A stretch of DNA of 64,000 bases from Streptomyces halobius (GTDB taxonomy: Bacteria > Actinomycetota > Actinomycetes > Streptomycetales > Streptomycetaceae): the NCBI RefSeq assembly GCF_023277745.1, contig NZ_CP086322.1, positions 1,116,001 through 1,180,000 of the forward strand, read 5' to 3'. This document shows positions 52,118 to 60,269 of this stretch, piece after piece. Under the pieces are notes generated by a model. That model saw only the letters and a program-made list of their open reading frames with translations. It did no database searches and had not been told where the DNA came from. A program made the translations under genes and the position numbers. Positions within the stretch are counted from its first letter, which is position 1, and each line of letters starts with the position of its first letter.

Positions 52118-54349
52118 GTGCCTACTTACGAGCAGCTTTACAACCTGGATCACGCCAAACTGGCCGAGGCGGCCGAGGCGTGGGGGGAGATGGCTCGGCG
52201 ATTCACGTCGCTGATTCAAGAGATGTCCGACAGCGTCGAGCGGCCTTTCCGACAAGCCGGATGGCAGAGCTCCGATGGGGCCGCCGCGTCTGCCGGGGAC
52301 TTTGTGAAGGCGACGGCCCAGGAGATATCCGACGCGAGTACTGAGGCTAGAGCGATCCGGACAGCGCTGGTAGAAGCGCACGCCGGCCTGAAGAAGTGCC
52401 AGGAGAGCCTGCACAAGCTGGTCAATGAGGACGCGAAGAAGCAGAAACTGCATGTCAGTGGCACGGGCGAGGTCACCGACACGGACGACAGTGATCCGGA
52501 GCTCTTCGAAAACCGGCAGCTGAAGGTGCAGATGTTCGCACTCCGGATCGCCGCCGTCCTCAACGAGGCCGACGAGATCGACGCCAGCGCCACGCGGGCG
52601 CTGCGACGTGATGTGGGCAGTGACAAGAGCGACTTCAACTCCAAGGTCGCCACATCCTTGGAATCGGCCGACGCCGACTACGCTGCAGGGCTCATGAAGA
52701 AGGGCTCGAAGATGTCTGACGCGGAACTGAGGGAGCTCGACAGAATCCTCGGGCACCACCGCAACGACCCGGCCTTCTCTACAGCCTTCTACAACAAACT
52801 GGGCCCCAAGCAAGCACTGAAGCTGTACGGCGATGTGAGCCTGGATACAGATGCAGACGCTGAGCGGAAAGCGCTCATCCAGGACCTGCAACGGAACATG
52901 GGTGAGAATCTGGCCACGGCGACTGATCCGGACAACAAACCGCATCTGTCAGACCGCTGGTCGGCTGAATTGCGGAAGGTGGGCGCCGAGCGTATCCACC
53001 TTGATCGCAGTATCACCCTCGACATGTTCCAGCCGGGCAAGGAGGGTGTCTACGGTTACCAGCTCATGGGCGGTCTCCTGCGGTACGGCAACTACGATTC
53101 GCACTTCCTGACACCGGTCGCCGAGCACGTGACCCAGCTCAATCAGAAGCACCCGGATATGTTCCGCTACAGCTCGCTCGCCATCGACAGGCCGGACTTC
53201 GATCCCAGCCACCGCAGGGGCGGCGACAACGATCCGCTGAATGGCGTCATGGAAGCCCTGGGCCACAGCCCCGAAGCAGCCACGGACTACTTCACCGGCC
53301 CCATGCATGAGTACAGCGACGACGGCACGCTCAAGGGGCCACTGGACAAAATCGGGGACCGCAGCAGCTACCTCGACTTCCTCACCCACAAGGATCCCGG
53401 CGAGATTCCGGGTATGAACACCAACCGCGACGGTTCACCCGACAGCTTCCCCGAATCCTTGGGCCACGCCCTTGAGGCCGCTACCACCAGCCATCCTTAC
53501 GACGATGCCGACGCCCCGCCCGTCAAACACTCGCCCGAGCAGGCCAAGCTCGTGGAGCAGGTGGTCGACAGGTTCGGCGAGAAGGACGGACCTGGGCTGC
53601 TGAACGGCCACGACAGCGCACCGTACAAGGCCATACGGGGCAGCCTCGGCCATATCACCTCGGAGTACATGGGCGACTTCCAGCGGACCCTGTCCGCGCA
53701 CGGCGATCTGCCCTCGTTCGGCGCTCGTGCCGACCTGGACGCCGACGCCGCGCGCACGTTCATGGGCCAAGTGGGGCAGGACCCGGAGGCATACGCCTCC
53801 ATCAGCGCCTCCCAGCAGGCCTATACCGCCGTCCAGGTCGACCAGGCCATGAATGCCCACACCGACTCCACCGTGAGCATGGAAGGCCGGGTCTCCAATG
53901 CCGTCCACCCCGGCGCGACCATCGCCGGAATTATGAGCCAGGCACGCGCCGAAGCCGCCCACGACACCCACACCGCCGAGGACAAGGAATTCAACGACCG
54001 CGTGGACGCGGTGAACAGGGGTGTGAGCAAAGGCATCCTGATAGGCACCGGCTCGCTCCCGGGAAATGTCGCCGGAAACGTGGTGGGCTGGGGCGTGGGA
54101 GAAATCCAGGAGCAGGTCGTAAACAGCATCAAACAGGACACCACCACGGACGCGCAGTACGAAGCCGGCCAGCACTACAGCAAGGGAATGCAAGCTGCGC
54201 AGATATCGGCGCAGCAGGCCGTAGAACGGGCTGCAGACCGAGGCCATTTCAATCCGTCAACGGTGACGGACCTGAAGAACAGTGCCTCGGACACTGCTAT
54301 GGATGGGCACACCTCAGGGGCCCAGTGGGAGGACTCTCGTCATGGCTGA
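52118..54349 (+). CDS. Large WXG-headed ESX protein (DUF6571-like)
   Basis: A 743-aa protein. The first about 100 residues are a WXG-like helical hairpin (FRQAGWQSSDGAAASAG at the turn). The middle is mostly helical, with repeats of the pattern LxxHLDxDA or SPEAATDYF. The C-terminal third contains a Gly/Ala-rich hydrophobic stretch (GSLPGNVAGNVVGWGVGE). This layout matches the long DUF6571-type proteins that accompany Streptomyces ESX loci; I name the family from memory. GTG start with GGAAGG upstream. No nuclease or peptidase motif recognised. The lipoprotein that follows overlaps its end by 8 bp. Confidence 0.7.
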   Translation: MPTYEQLYNLDHAKLAEAAEAWGEMARRFTSLIQEMSDSVERPFRQAGWQSSDGAAASAGDFVKATAQEISDASTEARAIRTALVEAHAGLKKCQESLHKLVNEDAKKQKLHVSGTGEVTDTDDSDPELFENRQLKVQMFALRIAAVLNEADEIDASATRALRRDVGSDKSDFNSKVATSLESADADYAAGLMKKGSKMSDAELRELDRILGHHRNDPAFSTAFYNKLGPKQALKLYGDVSLDTDADAERKALIQDLQRNMGENLATATDPDNKPHLSDRWSAELRKVGAERIHLDRSITLDMFQPGKEGVYGYQLMGGLLRYGNYDSHFLTPVAEHVTQLNQKHPDMFRYSSLAIDRPDFDPSHRRGGDNDPLNGVMEALGHSPEAATDYFTGPMHEYSDDGTLKGPLDKIGDRSSYLDFLTHKDPGEIPGMNTNRDGSPDSFPESLGHALEAATTSHPYDDADAPPVKHSPEQAKLVEQVVDRFGEKDGPGLLNGHDSAPYKAIRGSLGHITSEYMGDFQRTLSAHGDLPSFGARADLDADAARTFMGQVGQDPEAYASISASQQAYTAVQVDQAMNAHTDSTVSMEGRVSNAVHPGATIAGIMSQARAEAAHDTHTAEDKEFNDRVDAVNRGVSKGILIGTGSLPGNVAGNVVGWGVGEIQEQVVNSIKQDTTTDAQYEAGQHYSKGMQAAQISAQQAVERAADRGHFNPSTVTDLKNSASDTAMDGHTSGAQWEDSRHG

Positions 54350-54935
54350 CCACTTCGACGGGCCCAAGGACCGCACACCGCATGCGACGGCTTGGCGCAG
54401 AGCAGCGGCGTCTGCCGCTGTTCTCTCACTTGTCCTGCTCGCTTCTGGTTGCGGAGGCCCTCAAGTCAACTACGCCATACCCAAGGACCTCTGCGGCGTC
54501 ACCGTGGACCAGAACCTGCTTCGTCCCTTCTTCCCCCCGGGAGACCGGATCCAGTTCGACGGGGAGATCTTCTCCGACGACAACAAGGCCAGGTCCATCT
54601 GCCAGTACTACGTGGACGGGAACACCGCTCTCCTGGTGAACGGCACACGGAGCTCGGAGAAAGTAACAGCGGAAGAACTCGTGACGCGCTTCGCCAGCCA
54701 TGCACACCTCAAGTCCTGGGCGCGGTCCGACGGACGCATCGCGGGCTACGACGGAAGCGTCTTCGGCACCTCCACCTGTTCCGGAACCCCGTCCGACAGC
54801 CATGGGCAGCCAGCCCACACTTTCACCCTGGAGATCTCCGTCAACCATTTCACCAGTGCGGAATCGGTGCGCTCCCACCTGCAGAAGCTCATGTCCACGC
54901 TCCTTCCCAAGGCAGCTCGTTCACGAGGCTGCTAG
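54342..54935 (+). CDS. Lipoprotein of the ESX gene set
   Basis: A 197-aa secreted lipoprotein. An N-terminal basic region is followed by a hydrophobic core and the lipobox LASGC (Cys37). The mature part has several Cys (FSDDNKARSICQYYVDG, TSTCSGT). The ATG (54342) overlaps the stop of the large WXG protein by 8 bases, and the next gene begins directly after its stop. It could anchor or protect on the outside of the membrane, perhaps as an immunity or receptor protein; this is inference. Confidence 0.75.
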   Translation: MADHFDGPKDRTPHATAWRRAAASAAVLSLVLLASGCGGPQVNYAIPKDLCGVTVDQNLLRPFFPPGDRIQFDGEIFSDDNKARSICQYYVDGNTALLVNGTRSSEKVTAEELVTRFASHAHLKSWARSDGRIAGYDGSVFGTSTCSGTPSDSHGQPAHTFTLEISVNHFTSAESVRSHLQKLMSTLLPKAARSRGC

Positions 54936-55448
54936 ATGTCGACGGCTACGCACGTCACACTCCCTAGAAAGCCGAAACGAGTACGCATGACCAGGGAAGA
55001 CCTGACAGAGCTCACCACGACGTTCTATGTGGCGGCGCCCGAGGGCAAGCCCTGGGGACTCGATGGAGAGCAGTTCGCCATCGGGCTGCGGCAGCTGAGC
55101 ACCCAGGCCGTGACGGCACCTCTGAGAACATCGCAGGACATGACCGAGCAGCTTGCATTCGACGGCCACTCAACGATGTTCGCGGTGCACGTGGGGGACG
55201 TACCGATCGACGGACAGTTCATGGAGGCATCACAGAGCCTCAATATCGGACCCTGCACAGCCGCCGAGGCGGCAGCGTTCATCGAATGGTTCCAGAACCT
55301 GCTACCCGAGGGCGCACGCTTGCGCTTCAACAGCGAAAAGGGCGTCGAGAGCGGCGATATGGAGGACTACTGGATCCCGGCCGGTGCCCGGTGCGACGCT
55401 ATCGCCAAGGAACTGCTCAACCACCTGGACGAGGCAGTCGACGAGTGA
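54936..55448 (+). CDS. Hypothetical protein, last gene of the ESX forward unit
   Basis: A 170-aa soluble protein that starts immediately after the lipoprotein stop (TAG-ATG). It is an alpha/beta mix (LTTTFYVAAPEGKPWGLDG, MFAVHVGDVPIDGQFMEA, AAFIEWFQNLLPEGARL). There is no signal peptide. Its position suggests a chaperone (EspG-like role) or immunity protein for the WXG proteins upstream, but I see no sequence proof. Confidence 0.65.
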   Translation: MSTATHVTLPRKPKRVRMTREDLTELTTTFYVAAPEGKPWGLDGEQFAIGLRQLSTQAVTAPLRTSQDMTEQLAFDGHSTMFAVHVGDVPIDGQFMEASQSLNIGPCTAAEAAAFIEWFQNLLPEGARLRFNSEKGVESGDMEDYWIPAGARCDAIAKELLNHLDEAVDE

Positions 55449-55916
55449 CGGCCGACGCTCGACCGACCCTGCGCCCGTGGCCTTCTGTTCCGGCCGATGG
55501 CGTAGTCGTTGGGGTGGCGCGAGCGATCCAGCGGCGAATGTCGAGCAGGCCAGGGGTTGGCCGGCGGGCTGAGCGCCGAGCATGCAGCACAAGACCTTTC
55601 AACAGGAGGCATCCGCAGGGGCCAGCCCGCAAGCGCTGGACCGGGAGACGGGCACTCGGTGGTTGTTCCCGGTGCGATGGGCGTCTGGGGGCCGGTCCGC
55701 TTGTCGGTGCCGACCGGCGGCCGTACGGACCTCGCCCCAAGCTCTCCGGTCACTGGCGAGCACCCTAACGGCCGAATCCCGCGCGTAGTCTGCTGTCTGC
55801 GCGCCCGGCTCACCGGCCGCGAACGCATGCTCCCGTCCGACTTTCCCCAGACCCGCAGCAACTACCCCGTCTCATAACGCGCTTGACAGCGAAGAGCTGC
55901 GGCGGTGACGCTGATG
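55449..55916. other. Gap after the ESX unit
   Basis: About 470 bases. A frame with GTG overlapping the previous stop (55445) runs on for about 107 codons, but after about 40 residues its composition becomes Arg-rich and non-protein-like. It may be a decayed or short coupled gene. Nothing else was recognised. Confidence 0.4.
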
Positions 55917-56273
55917 CGGATGGATGCTGCCGTGAATCACGACGCGTTAACGCAAGCGAGCGCAGCTCGAGCCTTGGCATCGGCATGCAGCCAGGTAGGA
56001 CTGCACTCCGAGAAGGTCGAACTGCTGCGGCTGGGCGAAAACGCGATCTATGCGCTGCCCTCTGAGGGCACTGCTGTTCGGGTGGCCCGCGCCGATACCG
56101 AAGACATCAAGGAGAAGGTTGCCAAGGAGCTGGCGATCTCGTGTTGGCTCACTTCTCAAGACTTCCCGGCGCTTCGCCCCCGCGATGACCTACCGCAGCC
56201 AGTCCAGGCGGAGGGCAGGCTTGTTACGTTCTGGGAGATCCTACGGGCACAGTGCTGCGAGCTAAGACGTTGA
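55917..56273 (+). pseudogene. Truncated aminoglycoside-phosphotransferase-like gene
   Basis: The N-terminal lobe of an APH/choline-kinase-type protein (LRLGENAIYALPSEGTAVRVARAD, corresponding to the nucleotide-binding strands, and PVQAEGRLVTFWE). It is a distant relative of the intact gene at 56871-57776. The catalytic C-lobe (HGDxxxxN and DWD) is missing and the frame stops after about 119 codons, beside a repeat also found next to the intact gene. Confidence 0.7.
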
Positions 56274-56275
56274 CG

Positions 56276-56308
56276 GCGGTGACGTGGCTGCCCCGCCGCT
56301 ACCGGTAG
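56276..56308. repeat. Direct repeat, copy 1 (left of DUF6907 gene)
   Basis: GCGGTGACGTGGCTG followed by CGCCGCTACCGGTAG, with a short variable middle. The same blocks occur at 56793-56831 in the same direction. The two copies bracket the gene at 56316-56696. They may be the scar of a duplication or an insertion that carried in that gene. Confidence 0.5.
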
Positions 56309-56315
56309 GTGAGGA

Positions 56316-56696
56316 TCACGCGGCCGAAGGCAGGCGGTCGCGCCACTGCTCCAGGGCGATAGTCGCCTGCCGCAGGTTGTGGATCAGGGTGTCCAGGTCG
56401 CCGGCTGTCGCTACGGGCACATAGTCCTGGGTGGGGACTCGCAGCTCGTTCTCCGTCCCGAGTTCGACTCGCACAGGGCGGCGGCCCTCGTCCGCAGTCA
56501 TGTAGTCCTCGCTGCACGAGGTCGTGAACGCGAGGTGGATGCGCTTCCCGTTCACCATCGGGGGTAGCGGGACCGTGATCGGAGCGGACTCGTGGATGAT
56601 CGAGTCGTACTCAGGGTCTTCATCGGCGTGCTCTCCAGCACACCATTCGGGGCAGTTGTCACCCGTCACGGACAGTTTCCAGTCTTGCGCGTTCAT
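56316..56696 (-). CDS. DUF6907-like small protein
   Basis: A 126-aa protein. The motif CPEWCAGEHADEDPEYDSIIHES fits the C-P-x-W-C-x(3)-H-x(n)-H-x-S pattern of the Streptomyces DUF6907 family, possibly a zinc site (given here only in part: CPEWC and HES). A beta-rich core and a C-terminal helix (LIHNLRQATIALEQW) follow. The ATG at 56696 starts the recognisable domain. The function is unknown. It is flanked by the direct repeats and lies downstream of the APH-like gene on the same strand. Confidence 0.7.
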   Translation of the reverse strand: MNAQDWKLSVTGDNCPEWCAGEHADEDPEYDSIIHESAPITVPLPPMVNGKRIHLAFTTSCSEDYMTADEGRRPVRVELGTENELRVPTQDYVPVATAGDLDTLIHNLRQATIALEQWRDRLPSAA

Positions 56697-56792
56697 GGAC
56701 CGAATTTTGTCATATGGTCCGAAAAGATCATTTCTGGTGAGGGTCCCGCCCGCCCCGGCACCGAGAGGAATGGCGAGGCGGGGCCAGGCCAC

Positions 56793-56831
56793 AGCGGTGA
56801 CGTGGCTGGCCCCCGCGCGCCGCTACCGGTA
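56793..56831. repeat. Direct repeat, copy 2 (right of DUF6907 gene)
   Basis: GCGGTGACGTGGCTG and CGCCGCTACCGGTAG again, with a slightly longer middle than copy 1. It lies between the DUF6907-like gene and the APH-like gene. Confidence 0.5.
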
Positions 56832-56870
56832 GCCGAGCAACGATGGGATCGCTGATGCTCGCGACCTGCG

Positions 56871-57776
56871 CTAAAGGATGTTCCATGTGAGTGATGTGTC
56901 CTCGCGATGAAGCCCCGTAATCCTGCGATCAATCTCGGCACGGCTCCCCGGAGCGTGGCGGATTTTTCGGGCATTGGTTGTGATCATGCGGAGCTCACGT
57001 ATGTCGCGAAGTACGGGGAAGTGGGGCCAGAGGGTGACGTCGAAGCCGTAAGTGTCGGCGAATTCCTTGTAGTGACCAGGGCTGTACCCGAATCGCCGGC
57101 AATGGATTTCGAGGGTCACGAGGTCCCACTCCGGCTGGCCGATGGCCACCGTGTCCCAGTCGCAGAGAACGGTGTCGTCGCCATCGAACAAGGCGTTCCG
57201 ATGCTGCGGGTCACCTTGCACTACGCCCGTGGGCAAGACGTATTCAACAGCTCGGAGGGCATTTTCCAAACGGTCTGCACGTTCGGCGAGAAAGTGCTTC
57301 GTTTCGTCCGGTAGAGCGGTGATGCTGCGGATCGAGGCCCGGATAGCTCCCAGGTTGTCCATGGCCGGGAGGGCGAATGGAGGGATAGGGAGTGAGTGGA
57401 GCGCGTAGAGCGGTTTGGCGATCTGGGCCGCTGATAGGGAGTGCTCCGGTTGGGGGAGATAAGTCCAGTAAGTCACTGCATGCCCGTCGACCTGAACTGG
57501 TTGATCGGGCACCGGATGTAGAGGGGCTGTGGGGAACCCGCGATCCATGAGCCACTGGACGAATCTGGCCGTGCGTCGTACGTTCTCGAACTTCGACCCC
57601 CGTCGGGCGACCTTGACCACCACCGGCGCAGTACTGAGCTGTACGACGGCGTTGGTGTGGCCGCGCAGGAGCCGGGCACCCGTTGAGTTCAGCCCCACAG
57701 CCGAACACGCTTGGTCGAGGACGTGCTGAAGTTCGGCCTCGCCGAACCCACCTGGCAGAAGTGCGGGTGCAGTCAT
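56871..57776 (-). CDS. Aminoglycoside-phosphotransferase-family kinase
   Basis: A 301-aa kinase of the APH/protein-kinase-like fold. The N-lobe carries the nucleotide-binding strands (LLRGHTNAVVQL, VVVKVARRG with the Lys). The catalytic loop is VVQGDPQHRNAL (Asp of HxD type, here GDPQHRN) and the metal site is CDWDTVAIG. The substrate is not known; many such Streptomyces genes are not antibiotic-resistance genes. It starts 32 bp after the stop of the XRE/TPR regulator on the same strand, so they form one operon. Confidence 0.85.
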   Translation of the reverse strand: MTAPALLPGGFGEAELQHVLDQACSAVGLNSTGARLLRGHTNAVVQLSTAPVVVKVARRGSKFENVRRTARFVQWLMDRGFPTAPLHPVPDQPVQVDGHAVTYWTYLPQPEHSLSAAQIAKPLYALHSLPIPPFALPAMDNLGAIRASIRSITALPDETKHFLAERADRLENALRAVEYVLPTGVVQGDPQHRNALFDGDDTVLCDWDTVAIGQPEWDLVTLEIHCRRFGYSPGHYKEFADTYGFDVTLWPHFPVLRDIRELRMITTNARKIRHAPGSRAEIDRRITGLHREDTSLTWNIL

Positions 57777-57808
57777 GGCTCAAGGCTGGCCGACGATCGA
57801 CCTCACTG

Positions 57809-59188
57809 TCACCTTGAGCCCGTAGGGAGCTCCAGTAATTCGCGTAGGTCCTTTGCGGCTGGCGTGGCCTGGTTCGTGCCAGGTAGCCCCTCGATTACAC
57901 GGCGCGCTCGCGCCCCCAGAATCGGTGTGCGGTGGGCCTCCGGCACACGCAAGTAGGTGGCCGCAGCGAGCTGGCATGCCTCGGTCGCGCTGTGATCGTG
58001 CACGAGGCAGAGAGCGGCTTCCAGACGGAGGAGTGCGGGGTCGATGCCGGTGACCGCAGGGTAGAGGGACAGCGCCTCTTCCTGGACTCTTCGCGCTTGG
58101 GAACTCCGGCCCAAAGCCGTGAAGGTGCCGCTGAGATAGAGCAGGAACCGCCGTAGAGGAAAGGCGAATGCGTCCTCCTCCGAGGTATCGGGAAGCTGGT
58201 CGAAGATCAGCTGTGCGTCTCTGATGCGCGCCTCGGCGCTGGCCTTGTCTCCCTGCTGAGCCAGAGCCCGTGCTTCAGCAACAGCGGCAAACGCTGCTGT
58301 ATGGGAGGGCCTATTCCGCGTCATTATGCGAGCCTCGCGAGCGAGCGTGACGGCTGACTCCAGGGGACCGTAGTAGTACGGCAGCATCGCCGCCTGCGCT
58401 CGCACACGTGCCCGCAGCTCCAGGACTCCGCTTTCGTCAGACGCGTGCCGCGCGGTGTTGTACCAAGACCGAGAACGCGACAAGTCCCCGAGCTTCATCA
58501 GAGAGTCAGCGACGAGGGTGGCCAGTACGGCGGTCATCTCTGCGAGACGAACCTGCACCGAGGCCGGCTGGCGATCTTTGGCCAGGTCCTCCACTTCCTG
58601 CAAGTCGAGGAGGAGTTGCTTGAGCATCGGCGCTGGGGATTTGGAGATGTATTCCTGTCGAGCAAGCAGGATTCGCTCCTCGATGAGATCTAACTGCCCG
58701 AGACTGACGCTTCCAGCGGCGAGCGTCCGGTCCACGGAGCGACGCACGGTGTCAATGTGGTCGGCGAGGTCTGCCACTGGGTGGGCCTCCGGCAGCGACG
58801 AGGCGCGAAGCGACGTCGGCGCCGGGACAGCCTGGGTTGGTGGTCCATCGTCCCCGAGCCCAAGCTCGTACGAGGTGGACCCGTAGTACTCGCACAGCAA
58901 GGCGACCATCGCGGGCCTGGGAGTTCGCCCCCCGGTCTCCCACAGGCCAAGCTGATCAGCGTCTGCTCGAAGACGGTTCGGACCACGGCTCTCGCCGAGG
59001 CGCCGTAGGTCTTCTCCTGCTTGCTTAAGAGTCAGGCCATGAGCCAGTCGGTAGGCGCGAAGCCGTCTGACAGAGCAGCACTCGCGGATCGCCGCAGCGG
59101 TTTGCGGCACAGACCATCCCAGGGCCGCCCCTCGCTGGCGGATGCGCCGAGCGCACGAGGGCTTGTGGACTTCTGAACTGTCAGCCAC
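57809..59188 (-). CDS. XRE-type regulator with TPR-like domain
   Basis: A 459-aa regulator. Start GTG 59188 behind AGGGAGG; the longer frame to 59215 lacks a site. Residues about 40-110 hold an XRE-type HTH (LRAYRLAHGLTLKQAGEDL ... LGLWETGGRTPRPAM). From about 145 onward it is a helical TPR-like array. This is the Streptomyces type that pairs with small secreted or membrane genes. It is divergent from the small-gene operon at 59411 and upstream of the APH-like gene, so it may regulate either. Confidence 0.8.
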   Translation of the reverse strand: MADSSEVHKPSCARRIRQRGAALGWSVPQTAAAIRECCSVRRLRAYRLAHGLTLKQAGEDLRRLGESRGPNRLRADADQLGLWETGGRTPRPAMVALLCEYYGSTSYELGLGDDGPPTQAVPAPTSLRASSLPEAHPVADLADHIDTVRRSVDRTLAAGSVSLGQLDLIEERILLARQEYISKSPAPMLKQLLLDLQEVEDLAKDRQPASVQVRLAEMTAVLATLVADSLMKLGDLSRSRSWYNTARHASDESGVLELRARVRAQAAMLPYYYGPLESAVTLAREARIMTRNRPSHTAAFAAVAEARALAQQGDKASAEARIRDAQLIFDQLPDTSEEDAFAFPLRRFLLYLSGTFTALGRSSQARRVQEEALSLYPAVTGIDPALLRLEAALCLVHDHSATEACQLAAATYLRVPEAHRTPILGARARRVIEGLPGTNQATPAAKDLRELLELPTGSR

Positions 59189-59410
59189 GGAAACCTCCCT
59201 AGGTCGATGGCTCAATGTAGGGGCGAGACCGGAGCGTCGCCACGCTTACCGACGCTTTCCGTCGGTTCTTGAGACAGGACAGTCAACTACCCCCCGATGG
59301 ACGCCGGTTCCGACAGATACGCCGGTTGAGCCAAAACTCAGGCCCGGCGAACGTTGCCTCCACGAACACTCCAGCCTTTCGTCATTGTCTGCCGAAACGG
59401 GGAGGTCGTG

Positions 59411-59617
59411 ATGACCGCCGAACACCAGCGATACCGGCCGAGCGAGGGTGACCGCGCTTACGACACCAAGAGCGGCTGCAACGTCAAGGTGAAGACCGAC
59501 CCCGGGATCTACGCCCAAGACCGCGTCTGGGTACAGCCCGTCAGAGGGGGTCCGGGATGGCCCGCCAAGTGCGCGGACCTGGAACCCGTGACGCTCAAGG
59601 AAGCGAGCGCCGAATGA
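59411..59617 (+). CDS. Small protein, first gene of divergent operon
   Basis: A 68-aa soluble protein (YRPSEGDRAYDTKSGCNVKV ... RGGPGWPAKCADLEPVT), with two Cys and a beta-rich feel. GGAGG is 6 bases before the ATG. Its stop overlaps the next ATG (ATGA). It reads away from the XRE regulator at 57809-59188. Confidence 0.65.
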   Translation: MTAEHQRYRPSEGDRAYDTKSGCNVKVKTDPGIYAQDRVWVQPVRGGPGWPAKCADLEPVTLKEASAE

Positions 59618-59703
59618 CGACCACGGATTCCATCATCACTGCGGTGATCGTGACTGTCATCGGCTTTCCGACCGTCTACGGACCCGAATGGAGACAGCCA
59701 TGA
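59614..59703 (+). CDS. Tiny membrane peptide (29 aa)
   Basis: A 29-codon gene with a hydrophobic stretch (SIITAVIVTVIGF). Its ATG overlaps the previous stop and its TGA overlaps the next ATG (ATGA at both ends), so three genes are translationally coupled. The overlap is the main evidence; the sequence is too short for a family match. Confidence 0.5.
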   Translation: MTTTDSIITAVIVTVIGFPTVYGPEWRQP

Positions 59704-59909
59704 AACCCCGTCTGTACAGACGGAGACGGCTTCCTCGCCTTCGCTGGGCCATCCGTCACCCGCGTAAGACCCTCAGGCGGAACCACGCAAAGGCGAATGC
59801 CGCGCTCGACCGCGAAGGCTTTGGGCTCTTCCAGATCGTGGGAATCTGCGCGTTCGTTGCCGTGGTCATCGGTTGGCTCACTGTTCAGTACATATCGCTC
59901 GCCCACTGA
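59700..59909 (+). CDS. Small membrane protein with basic head (69 aa)
   Basis: A 69-aa protein. The first about 38 residues are strongly basic (KPRLYRRRRLPRLRW), and one membrane helix spans about 45-63 (FGLFQIVGICAFVAVVIGW). The ATG at 59700 overlaps the upstream stop; a start at 59688 is also in frame. It ends the small-gene chain. It is a likely accessory membrane peptide of the regulator module. Confidence 0.6.
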   Translation: MKPRLYRRRRLPRLRWAIRHPRKTLRRNHAKANAALDREGFGLFQIVGICAFVAVVIGWLTVQYISLAH

Positions 59910-60029
59910 TCCGGTTGCCGTGGCCAGCCCACATTCCTGTGCCAACCGGGCACGGCTACACCCGGCAGCCTCACGAACGGTCATCTCCGAGGGGCTCGAC
60001 CCCCGTCGCCCCAAGGAGGTGACCACCAG
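59910..60029. other. Short gap with a strong Shine-Dalgarno
   Basis: AAGGAGGTGA at 60014-60023 is a full anti-16S match. It is the ribosome site for the TTG-start frame at 60030. Confidence 0.5.
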
Positions 60030-60269
60030 TTGGGGCCCCTCCGGCCACCGAGGCCGACGTGTGCCGATAGCGCGGGCGAGCCCGTGGATACGCGACGGAG
60101 GGACCGGCGCCGCTGCTACCCCGGGCCGCCGTCACCTGTCCGACGGCGCGAGCAGCGCGCGCCCCGGCCGCCCTCGCTGGGGAGGGGGCGGCCGGCCCGC
60201 CGCCCATCGGATTGTCGGCCCCCCCGCAGGGCGAGCGCCGCCAAGCCCAGGAAGAAGACCACGGTATGA
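60030..60269 (+). CDS. Possible Arg/Pro-rich small protein, coupled to GntR gene
   Basis: A 79-codon frame with TTG start 6 bases after a perfect AAGGAGGTGA. Its stop overlaps the ATG of the GntR-type gene (ATGA). Both signals favour a real gene. The composition (many Arg and Pro, few hydrophobics) is unlike a normal folded protein and could be chance in very GC-rich DNA. If real, it could be disordered or a leader. Confidence 0.4.
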   Translation: MGPLRPPRPTCADSAGEPVDTRRRDRRRCYPGPPSPVRRREQRAPRPPSLGRGRPARRPSDCRPPRRASAAKPRKKTTV

